Assembly: GCA_021786845.1 (NCBI GenBank)
Contig: JAJYMO010000094.1
Location: 1 to 32,256 of the forward strand
DNA: 32,256 nt
DNA from: Pseudomonadota bacterium
GTDB lineage: Bacteria; Pseudomonadota; Gammaproteobacteria; Burkholderiales; Sulfuriferulaceae
Direction of reading: 5' to 3'
Shown here: piece after piece, positions 8,145 to 15,930 of the stretch
Layout: each line of letters starts with the position of its first letter
How positions within the stretch are numbered: the stretch's first letter is position 1
Position numbers and translations under genes: made by a program
The notes under the pieces: generated by a model
Database searches by the model: none
What the model saw: the letters and a program-made list of their open reading frames with translations, nothing else
What the model was told of the DNA's origin: nothing

Positions 8145-11100
8145 ATGCCAAAAAAAGTCCATGATTCTACCATTACCCATCCCGCTACCAATATGCTAGA
8201 GAGCTTTATCGAAATTCAACGTCAGGAGGCATTGCTTAAAACCGGGGCCTTGCAGAGCGCGATTTTCAATAGCGCGTACTTTTCCAGTATCGCCACCGAC
8301 GCAAAAGGCGTCATCCAGATTTTCAACGTTGGCGCGGAACGCATGCTGGGGTACATGGCTGCCGATGTTCTGGATAAAATCACCCCAGCTGACATCTCTG
8401 ATCCGCAAGAAATGATTGCACGTGCAGAAGCGCTGAGTATTGAACTTGGAACCCCGATTACACCGGGCTTTGAGGCATTGGTGTTTAAGGCTTCGCGTGG
8501 CATTGAGGACATTTATGAGCTGACTTACATCCGCAAGGATGGCAGTCGTTTTCCGGCAGTGGTGTCGGTTACCGCCCTGCGCGACAATCAAAACGCCATT
8601 ATCGGCTACCTGCTGATCGGCACCGACAACTCTGCACGCTGCCAGATCGAAGCAGAACGGCAACATCTGCTTGAAACTCAAGAGGAGACAAATAAACAAC
8701 TTCAGCAGACCAACATCACTTTACAAGCCAGCGAAGAAAGGCTCGCCGTGACGCTCAACTCCATCGGGGATGCCGTGATCGCCACCGATGCGAAAGGGCG
8801 CGTGACATTACTGAACCCGCTTGCCGAACAACTTACCGGCTGGACGCAAACAGAAGCCGCCGGTCATCCTGTGGATGAAATTTTTCACATCATCAACAAA
8901 GAAACCCGTCAACTTGCCGTTATCCCGGTTATTGAAACACTGGCCCATGGCACGATACAGGGCCTGGCCAACCACACCGTGCTGATTGCACGCCATGGTA
9001 GTGAGTGCGATATCGCCGACAGTTGCGCACCGATTCGCGATCGCGATGGTCATGTAATCGGCGCCGTACTGGTGTTCCGCGATGTCACCGGGGAATATGC
9101 GATACAGCAGACCTTGCGCGACAGTACTGCGCAGATCCAGGCGATACTCAACACCGTGGTTGACGGCATCATCACCCTCCATGCCAGCGGCGGCATCGTC
9201 GAGACAGTTAATCCAGCCGCTGAACGAATGTTTGGCTATAAGACAGCAGAACTCATCGGACAAAACTTCAGTTTGCTGATACCCGAGCTTGATCGGGACC
9301 AGCATAATGGGAATGGTTCCCTCGAGTATTACAGCGCGAGTGATGAAGCACGAGCGATCGGGCTTGGACGTGAGGTTGTAGGTCGGCGAAAGGACGGTAG
9401 TGTTTTCCCGATGGAAATATCGGTAAGCGAGATGCTGTTGGGTGGACAGCGTTATTTCACCGGAATTTTACGCGATATATCCGCGCGCAAGCAGGCGGAA
9501 GAAGCCCTGCTGAAAGCGGGCGCATTGCAGAAAGCGATTTTCGACAGCGCAAATTTTTCCAGTATCGCCACCGATGCGAAGGGCGTCATTCAGATTTTCA
9601 ACGTCGGCGCCGAGCGCATGCTGGGCTATGCCGCCGTCGATGTGATGAACAAGATTACGCCAGCCGATATTTCCGATCCAGAAGAGGTTGTCGCGCGTGC
9701 GCGGGCGCTGAGCGCGGAACTCGAAACCCAGATTGCGCCAGGTTTCGAAGCCTTGGTATTTAAGGCTTCGCGTGGCATCGAGGATATTTACGAGCTGACT
9801 TATATCCGCAAGGATGGCAGCCGGTTCCCGGCGGTCGTTTCGGTTACAGCGCTGCGCGACGATGACAACGCCATCATCGGCTATTTGCTGATCGGTACCG
9901 ACAATACCGCACGCAAGCAGATAGAAGAAGAGCAGAAGAAGCTCGATCAGCGTTTGCGCGACCAGCAGTTCTATACGCGCTCGCTGATTGAGGCCAACAT
10001 CGACGCGATTATCACCACTGATCCCTCTGGCATCATTGCCGACGCCAACAAGCAGATGGAGGCACTTACAGGTTGCACGCGTGACGAGCTGATCGGCGCG
10101 CCATTCAAGAACTACTTTACCGATCCAGAGCGGGCCGAGGCAAGCATCAAGCGGGTGTTGAGTGAAAAGAAACTCTCCAACTATGAACTCACCGTGCGCG
10201 CCATGGACGGTAAAGAAACGGTGGTGTCCTTCAATGCGTCTACCTTCTATGACCGGGACAGGAAGCTGCAAGGCGTGTTTGCCGCTGCTCGCGACGTCAC
10301 CGAACGTAAACTCATGGACAGAGAGCTGGAAAACGCCAGGTCTGTGGCGGAAAAAGCCAACCTCGCGAAATCTGATTTCCTTTCCAGCATGAGTCATGAG
10401 TTGCGCACCCCACTCAATGCGATCATCGGTTTTGCACAATTACTGGAGGGCGGTTTACCACCGCCAACCGAGGCCCAGGGCATCAAACTGCACCAGATCA
10501 CTAAAGCAGGATGGTATCTGCTGGAATTGATTAACCAGATCCTCGACCTCGCAGTGATTGAGTCTGGCAAGTTATTGCTGTCCCGGGAACCTGTGTCACT
10601 GTTTGATGTCCTGCGCGAATGCCAGACCATGATTGAACCACAGGCACAGCAACGCGACATTCATATCAGTTTTCTGCCCTTCGATACCAGCTGGTTTGCC
10701 AACGCTGACCGGACACGGGTAAAGCAAGTGCTGATCAACCTGCTTTCCAATGCAATCAAATACAACCGTGAACATGGCACGGTCGAGGTGGCATGCACCA
10801 TGATGAGCACCCCTGAACGCATACGCATCAGTATCAAAGACAGCGGCAATGGGTTGCCATCAGAAAAGCTGGCTCAACTGTTTCTGCCGTTCAATCGCCT
10901 CGGCCAGGAGACTGGTGCCGAAGAAGGTACGGGTATCGGCCTGGTCGTAACCAAACAACTGGTCGAACTGATGGGAGGAAAAATCGGCGTAAAAAGCACT
11001 GTCGGCGTGGGCAGCGAATTCTGGATTGACCTGATCCCGGATGTTGTGCCACAAGTTGCCGCTGAAAATATCCTGCCCGCAGAATTTGCGCGACAAGCCC

Positions 11101-11600
11101 GGGAAAATATCCAGAGCATCCCGGCGCGGTGCACACTGCTTTATGTGGAAGACAACCCGGCCAACCTGATGCTTGTCGAGCAAATCATTGAGGACCGGCT
11201 TGATCATTTCGGGGTAAGTGAAGCTGCGGCAGTTAACTTGATGCTTGTCGAGCAACTCATTGAGGATTATCCACAAGTTACCATGTTGAGCGCGCGCGAT
11301 GGCCTTCTCGGTATAGAGCTTGCGCGCGCCCATACCCCGGATGTGATCTTGATGGACATCAATTTGCCCGGCATCAATGGTTTTCAGGCGCTTGAACTTC
11401 TGCGTGAAGATCCAAAAACGAAACACATTCCCGTCATTGCCATCAGCGCCAACGCAATGCCACGCGATATTGAGAAAGGTATGGAGGCTGGATTCCTTAG
11501 TTATCTGACCAAACCAATCAAGGTGAGTGAATTCATGTGTGCGCTGAGCGATGCATTGAAGCTTTCTGAAAAAGAGTTGCTTTCCCCGGAGGACGCCTGA
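8145..11600 (+). CDS. Multi-PAS hybrid sensor histidine kinase with C-terminal receiver
   Basis: Soluble hybrid histidine kinase, 1151 residues, with no signal peptide or membrane segment, so it probably senses a cytoplasmic signal. Five PAS-like domains occupy about 34-166, 196-316, 330-447, 459-592 and 608-722. HisKA follows with phospho-acceptor His751 in MSHELRTPLN. The HATPase domain covers about 850-965 (N-box NLLSNAIKYN, IKDSGNGLP, GTGIGLVVTKQLVELMGG). A receiver occupies about 997-1135, with Glu1002/Asp1003, phospho-acceptor Asp1071, Ser1101 and Lys1123. The ATG at 8145 has AGGTAAG five bases upstream. The first and fourth PAS domains are near-copies, and the receiver contains a 24-residue tandem insertion (see repeats). 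No response regulator or histidine phosphotransfer gene is nearby, so its output is unknown. Control of the flanking efflux operons is only a suggestion from position. Confidence 0.93.
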   Translation: MPKKVHDSTITHPATNMLESFIEIQRQEALLKTGALQSAIFNSAYFSSIATDAKGVIQIFNVGAERMLGYMAADVLDKITPADISDPQEMIARAEALSIELGTPITPGFEALVFKASRGIEDIYELTYIRKDGSRFPAVVSVTALRDNQNAIIGYLLIGTDNSARCQIEAERQHLLETQEETNKQLQQTNITLQASEERLAVTLNSIGDAVIATDAKGRVTLLNPLAEQLTGWTQTEAAGHPVDEIFHIINKETRQLAVIPVIETLAHGTIQGLANHTVLIARHGSECDIADSCAPIRDRDGHVIGAVLVFRDVTGEYAIQQTLRDSTAQIQAILNTVVDGIITLHASGGIVETVNPAAERMFGYKTAELIGQNFSLLIPELDRDQHNGNGSLEYYSASDEARAIGLGREVVGRRKDGSVFPMEISVSEMLLGGQRYFTGILRDISARKQAEEALLKAGALQKAIFDSANFSSIATDAKGVIQIFNVGAERMLGYAAVDVMNKITPADISDPEEVVARARALSAELETQIAPGFEALVFKASRGIEDIYELTYIRKDGSRFPAVVSVTALRDDDNAIIGYLLIGTDNTARKQIEEEQKKLDQRLRDQQFYTRSLIEANIDAIITTDPSGIIADANKQMEALTGCTRDELIGAPFKNYFTDPERAEASIKRVLSEKKLSNYELTVRAMDGKETVVSFNASTFYDRDRKLQGVFAAARDVTERKLMDRELENARSVAEKANLAKSDFLSSMSHELRTPLNAIIGFAQLLEGGLPPPTEAQGIKLHQITKAGWYLLELINQILDLAVIESGKLLLSREPVSLFDVLRECQTMIEPQAQQRDIHISFLPFDTSWFANADRTRVKQVLINLLSNAIKYNREHGTVEVACTMMSTPERIRISIKDSGNGLPSEKLAQLFLPFNRLGQETGAEEGTGIGLVVTKQLVELMGGKIGVKSTVGVGSEFWIDLIPDVVPQVAAENILPAEFARQARENIQSIPARCTLLYVEDNPANLMLVEQIIEDRLDHFGVSEAAAVNLMLVEQLIEDYPQVTMLSARDGLLGIELARAHTPDVILMDINLPGINGFQALELLREDPKTKHIPVIAISANAMPRDIEKGMEAGFLSYLTKPIKVSEFMCALSDALKLSEKELLSPEDA
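8235..8660 (+). repeat. PAS-domain duplication, copy 1 (within kinase)
   Basis: Codons 31-172 of the hybrid kinase, including the segment SIATDAKGVIQIFNVGAERM. By my count about 120 of 142 residues are identical to codons 456-597 (9510-9935). The DNA is clearly related too, with most differences at third positions. The two copies are separated by two unrelated PAS domains. Confidence 0.85.
9510..9935 (+). repeat. PAS-domain duplication, copy 2 (within kinase)
   Basis: Codons 456-597 of the hybrid kinase, the partner of 8235-8660. The shared block includes ADISDP, GFEALVFKASRGIEDIYEL and YIRKDGSRFPAVVSVTALRD. The high identity points to duplication within the gene rather than independent recruitment of a similar PAS domain. 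Confidence 0.85.
11163..11267 (+). repeat. Tandem in-frame duplication inside the receiver domain
   Basis: A 33-base unit encoding NLMLVEQ(I/L)IED occurs at 11163-11195 and again at 11235-11267. The two match at 30 of 33 bases. The offset is 72 bases, so 24 residues are added in frame. The repeated unit is the first helix of the receiver, directly after the acidic pair of YVEDN. The residues in front of the second copy (GVSEAAAV) resemble the YVEDNPA strand only weakly. The reading frame and all phosphorylation-site residues remain intact. Confidence 0.9.
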
Positions 11601-11645
11601 GCAATGAGGTCACCGGCTCGAAGGCCGGCGACCTCATTGCTTTTT
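11601..11645 (+). terminator. Rho-independent terminator of the hybrid kinase gene
   Basis: A 17-base stem (GCAATGAGGTCACCGGC against GCCGGCGACCTCATTGC, one mismatch) with a six-base loop is followed by TTTTT. It begins right after the kinase stop codon. The gene on the other strand ends at 11655, so it separates two convergent units. On the minus strand no T run follows the hairpin, so it should act mainly on the plus-strand transcript. Confidence 0.93.
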
Positions 11646-11654
11646 GCCATGAAT

Positions 11655-14600
11655 TCACGTGCGTTTCCCTTGTTCGATATGCTCAAAAAAATCCGGTTGC
11701 TTCTTGAATCGCCCGAAATGCAGGGCCAGCGTTGGCAAGATCAGGAGATTCAGGATGGTGGAGGTGATGAGTCCGCCTAAAATGACTATCGCCATCGGTC
11801 CCTCAATCTCGTTACCGGGCTCACCGCTTTGAATTGCCAGGGGCAAAAGCCCCAAAGCAGTGACTGTTGCCGTCATCAGAATGGGGGCCAGCCGCTCGGA
11901 TGCGCCCAGAATCGCTGTCTCGATTTCCCATGCCATGCCGTCATTATTGACCAAATGCTCATAATGCGAAATGAGCATGATGGAGTTACGCAACGTAATC
12001 CCGAACAGTGTAACGAAACCGACCAGTGATCCCAATGACAGCACTCCCCCCGTCGCAAACAAAATCAGGACACCGCCAACCAGTGCGAACGGTAAATTGA
12101 CCATCACCAGAAGCAGCGCGCGCGTGCTCTTCAAAGCCATGAACAGTAACAATACGACACCGGTTCCCGCCATCAGGGAATGGATCAATAAATCTCGCCG
12201 TGATCGCGCTTGCGCTTCGGCATCTCCGGTAAATACCGCGTAGAAACCTTTCGGGAAGGTAACTTGTGTATTGATTCGCTTTTGCGCTTCATTGACAAAG
12301 ACGTTGAGCGCCGAACCGTTCACGTTGGCTGTGACCGTTTGCAGACGTTGCCCGCCGCTGTGCAGAATCGCATAGCGCCCGTTAGTTTGAGAGATGTCGG
12401 CCAGTTGACGCAGCGGAACGGTGATCCCTTCGGCATTGCGTAATGGCAGGGAACCGATTTCGGCAGGGCTCTGCCGCGCAGCAGGCGTGAGCAGCACCGA
12501 GACGTCGAAGATACGGTTGCCCTCATAGATCTGGCTGACGTTGATGCCTTCATACGCCGCCTGGATCGCATCCAGCACATCGACGGGCTCAAAACCCCAG
12601 CGCGTTAACTGGTCCTGTTTCAGACGAATTGCCAATTGGGGTGTTCCTTGTGGCGCTTGCACAGTTACCCCTGTTGCACCCGGCACATTGTTCAATGCCT
12701 GGGCCACCTGTTGCGCCAGACCATCCAGGGTATCCAGATTATTGCCGAAGATGTTGATGACAACCTGCGCCGTATAACCGGAAAGTGTTTCTTCAATGCG
12801 TTCGCTGAGGAATGTTTTTGCGATAAAGTCCAAGCCTGTAAAATTGGCTGTCGTTTTACGAATTTCGGACAGTACGTGCGCTTGAGCGTTTGCCCCCAGA
12901 CCAGGTTTGAGGTCGACTTCGAACTCGCTGGCGTTGGTGCCGTACACATCGCTGGAATTGTTTGCGCGCCCAACCCGCTGGGCAACGGAACGAATGCCGG
13001 GAATTTTCAGCAAGGCCAAGCTGACAGACTGTCCGGAACTCAAGGATTGTTGAAGCGAAGTTCCGGGAACAGCGGCCATGTGCAGGATGTAATGACCTTC
13101 CCGAAGCTCGGGCAGGAAGGCGGTGTCGAGAAAAGGTAAGGCAGCCAGCGCGCTGATGACGGTAATGAGTAAACTGCCCATGACCAGTTTTGAGTGCTTC
13201 TCAACTTTGATTAATATGGGTCGATAATGGGTTTTTAACCTGCGAATAAGGCGCGGCTCTTCCGGCTTGAGTCGCCCACGCACGAACATTGCATAGGAAA
13301 GTGCTGGGGTAAGAAAAAGCGCCACGCCCAGCGAGGACAGAATCGCCAGGATGTAAGTGATTCCCAGCGGCGCAAACAGCTTTCCGGCAACGCCTGACAG
13401 CGTCAGCACCGGCAAAAATACCAGCGCGACGATAAACGTCGCATAAATGACCGCTCCGCGCACTTCGAGCGACGCATTGACCACAACCTGCGCAGGGGAA
13501 ATCGGGTTAGGTAAGCGTTTATTTTCCCGAAGACGCCGATAGATGTTTTCCACATCGACAATCGCATCATCCACCACTTCACCCAAAGCGATAGCCAGCC
13601 CCCCCAGGGTCATTGTGTTCAGGCTGATACCGAAATAATGCAGGACGACAATGGCTGTGAGCAGTGACAAAGGAATGGCCGTGGCGGAGATAAAAGCCGT
13701 TCGTACATCGAACAGAAATAAATACAATACGATCACGACCAACACGGCGCCCAGCAGCAGCGCAAAACGCAAATGACTGATGGCCGACTGAATAAAGTTG
13801 GCGGGGCGAAACAGGTCCGGATACAGGGTGATCCCGGTTGCCTGCAGGCTTGGCTTCAAACCGGTGAGCGCGGCTTCAATGGCGTGTGTCACCTTCATGG
13901 TATCGGCACCATACTGGCTTTCCACCATGATGACGATGCCCGGTTTGCCTTCAACGGTAGCGCCGCCTACCGGCGGCTCTGGCGCCAGCAGCACCTGGCC
14001 GATGTCGCCCAACCTGACAGTGGCGCCATTTTTTTGCAACAGGACAACCTGTGACAGTTGATCGGCGGTGGTGGTCTGGCCTGCGGTATTGAGGGTGATG
14101 CGCTGATTTTTGTTCTCGATAAACCCGGCACCCCGGACGCCGGTTGCGCGCCGCGCCACATTCAGGACATCTTGCAATGACAGGCCAAAACGCACCAGTT
14201 TTTGCGGGTCCACCTGGATTTGATACTGTTTAATCTCGCCACCGTACACGGTCACGCTTGCCACGCCAGGAATGCCCAGAATGCCGGGTTTCATCGTCCA
14301 GTCGGCGAAGGTGCGCAGGTCCATCGGGGACAGGGTGTTCGACGTCAGTCCAATTCCCAGCACGATACCTGTGCTGGTGGTCAGCGGATTCATTGCCGGC
14401 GATTTCACGCCTTTGGGTAAATGTCCGGCGACGGCATTGAGTTGCTCGGACACCAGTTGTCGTGCCCGATAAATGTCGGTGTTTTTGCGAAACACCAGAT
14501 TCACCATGGACAGTCCCTGAATTGATGAGGAACGCATGGATTCCACCCCCAGGGTTCCGCCCAGCGCATTTTCGATCTGCTGGGTGACAAGTACTTCCAC

Positions 14601-14780
14601 CTGTTCCGGTGACAAGCCCGGCGCTTCAGTCTGAATCACGATCAAAGGGGGTGTGAATTCCGGGAACACGTCCAATCTGGATTGGAAAACCGTGTAGATG
14701 CCGTAACCCAGTAAAAGACAGGCCAGAGCGATGATGACGCCTCTGAAACGGACTGAAAAACGGACAATGCCTGTGAGCAT
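11655..14780 (-). CDS. Heavy-metal-type RND efflux pump (CusA/CzcA family), second system
   Basis: Inner-membrane RND pump of the HME type, 1041 residues, full length. It has an N-terminal helix at 14-31, two large periplasmic loops and two helix clusters. The helix-4 motif reads GGLAIALGEVVDDAIVDVEN, with Glu401, Asp404, Asp405, Asp409 and Glu411. The first Asp of the CzcA relay is replaced by Ala (residue 398), as in the CusA-type pattern AIAIGxxVDxA. It therefore belongs to a different subgroup from the pump at 2915-6097. It is the last gene of a channel-adaptor-pump operon, the reverse of the order in the first system, and starts 37 bases after the adaptor ends. Divalent or monovalent metal export is likely from family membership; the actual substrate is not readable. 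Confidence 0.93.
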   Translation of the reverse strand: MLTGIVRFSVRFRGVIIALACLLLGYGIYTVFQSRLDVFPEFTPPLIVIQTEAPGLSPEQVEVLVTQQIENALGGTLGVESMRSSSIQGLSMVNLVFRKNTDIYRARQLVSEQLNAVAGHLPKGVKSPAMNPLTTSTGIVLGIGLTSNTLSPMDLRTFADWTMKPGILGIPGVASVTVYGGEIKQYQIQVDPQKLVRFGLSLQDVLNVARRATGVRGAGFIENKNQRITLNTAGQTTTADQLSQVVLLQKNGATVRLGDIGQVLLAPEPPVGGATVEGKPGIVIMVESQYGADTMKVTHAIEAALTGLKPSLQATGITLYPDLFRPANFIQSAISHLRFALLLGAVLVVIVLYLFLFDVRTAFISATAIPLSLLTAIVVLHYFGISLNTMTLGGLAIALGEVVDDAIVDVENIYRRLRENKRLPNPISPAQVVVNASLEVRGAVIYATFIVALVFLPVLTLSGVAGKLFAPLGITYILAILSSLGVALFLTPALSYAMFVRGRLKPEEPRLIRRLKTHYRPILIKVEKHSKLVMGSLLITVISALAALPFLDTAFLPELREGHYILHMAAVPGTSLQQSLSSGQSVSLALLKIPGIRSVAQRVGRANNSSDVYGTNASEFEVDLKPGLGANAQAHVLSEIRKTTANFTGLDFIAKTFLSERIEETLSGYTAQVVINIFGNNLDTLDGLAQQVAQALNNVPGATGVTVQAPQGTPQLAIRLKQDQLTRWGFEPVDVLDAIQAAYEGINVSQIYEGNRIFDVSVLLTPAARQSPAEIGSLPLRNAEGITVPLRQLADISQTNGRYAILHSGGQRLQTVTANVNGSALNVFVNEAQKRINTQVTFPKGFYAVFTGDAEAQARSRRDLLIHSLMAGTGVVLLLFMALKSTRALLLVMVNLPFALVGGVLILFATGGVLSLGSLVGFVTLFGITLRNSIMLISHYEHLVNNDGMAWEIETAILGASERLAPILMTATVTALGLLPLAIQSGEPGNEIEGPMAIVILGGLITSTILNLLILPTLALHFGRFKKQPDFFEHIEQGKRT

Positions 14781-14817
14781 GGCTTATTTTCTTTCTGGGA
14801 AAACAGCTGTTTTCATT

Positions 14818-15876
14818 TTAATCATCATCGCCACTTTCTTCACCTGTCTTGATTTGCGCGCTGAATTCTTCCGAGAGCAGAAGCTGAGCCCCATTGACCA
14901 CCACGGCTTCTCCGGGTTTAAAAACTTCGCTCACAAAAAAACCACCCTCACTGGGCGATTGTTGCGGCACTGCACGACGAGCGAAATGATCCTTGTCCAG
15001 TTGCACATAGGCCCAGGGTTGTCCGCCGAACCAGACAATAGCGCCGGAAGGAATGAATGTGCCATGCATCAATTGGTTCGACTCGGGCAGATATGCGACG
15101 ATTCGAGTACCGGCAGCGAAGGGTGAATCCGCGCAATAAAAGAAACTGCGTCCCTGCAGGACTGGATCTGACTGGGGCGAAGGAGACAGCAAAGTCGCAG
15201 GGACGCGCTGGTGATTGTAGGCCGTCAGATGGATGGTGGCAGGGGCGATGAGATGCTCACTCAAGGGCAGGGTGATGCGCAACAGAACCTTCTGGCGCGT
15301 TAACAATGACTGAAATTGCCGCGAACCGGGAGAAAAAATCCAGTGCGTCAGAGGTTCTCCGAATTGCTGCCGGGCGGACGCCTGGATATCGTTGACGTTG
15401 AGTGTGGCAGACCCGATTTTGGCTTGATCGGTAATGAAGGCTGCCTGTGCCACCTGCATCGCCTTGAGCGATACATTTTGATTGTTGGCATACAGGCTAC
15501 TGCTACGTTCATATTCGGCTTTGGACGCCATGGCGGTTGCGCGAGCAGTTTGAATCTCTGACAATGCTGCGGCATAGCGTGTGCGAAAGTCAATCAGGGG
15601 TTGCATCTCCATGACGGTGCCGTAGGCAGTCACTTCTGTCTGATAGCGGGTAGCTACCAGCGGCTTGACCAGAATGCCGCTTTGCGCCTGAGCTTCGGGG
15701 CTGACCGTCACGGTAGGCAGGCCATTCATGGCTGCTGCCTGGTTCGGAGTCTCAGTCCCATGACGTTCCGTTATCTGTTCACTTTTGCTTGCCATGAAAC
15801 CCCAGGCAAGTAATGCCACCACCCCAATCAGAAACAATAGAGCGAGAACCAGTTTAGTGCCGCGAAGAGAACTCAT
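14818..15876 (-). CDS. RND efflux periplasmic adaptor, short form without obvious lipoyl halves
   Basis: Adaptor protein of the second RND system, 352 residues, anchored by an N-terminal membrane helix at about 9-27 with no lipobox. After a first beta segment (LVATRYQTEVTAYGTV) the chain goes straight into a helical hairpin (about 100-175). The usual GxVxxxxVxxGxxVxxGxxL lipoyl half before the hairpin, and its partner after it, cannot be seen. Beta-barrel and membrane-proximal parts follow, with a C-terminal acidic tail ending ESGDDD. Assignment rests on position between a TolC-type channel and a CusA-type pump and on overall layout. AAAGGAAA lies upstream of the ATG at 15876. A small TTGAAC/GTTCAA hairpin (15907-15922) lies between this gene and the channel gene. 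Confidence 0.8.
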   Translation of the reverse strand: MSSLRGTKLVLALLFLIGVVALLAWGFMASKSEQITERHGTETPNQAAAMNGLPTVTVSPEAQAQSGILVKPLVATRYQTEVTAYGTVMEMQPLIDFRTRYAAALSEIQTARATAMASKAEYERSSSLYANNQNVSLKAMQVAQAAFITDQAKIGSATLNVNDIQASARQQFGEPLTHWIFSPGSRQFQSLLTRQKVLLRITLPLSEHLIAPATIHLTAYNHQRVPATLLSPSPQSDPVLQGRSFFYCADSPFAAGTRIVAYLPESNQLMHGTFIPSGAIVWFGGQPWAYVQLDKDHFARRAVPQQSPSEGGFFVSEVFKPGEAVVVNGAQLLLSEEFSAQIKTGEESGDDD

Positions 15877-15930
15877 GTTAGTGGTTTTCCTTTACACCGG
15901 GGTGATTTGAACATAAGTTCAAGTTATTTA

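Noticed and set aside
7885-8199. 104-residue open frame upstream of and overlapping the kinase start
   Set aside because: No ribosome binding site, low-complexity tail, no recognisable motif, and a 55-base overlap with the well-supported kinase start.
9468-10439. 323-residue open frame on the minus strand
   Set aside because: It is antisense to the PAS domains of the hybrid kinase and has no ribosome binding site or family resemblance.
12636-13139. 167-residue open frame on the plus strand
   Set aside because: It is antisense to the second RND pump and has no coding features.
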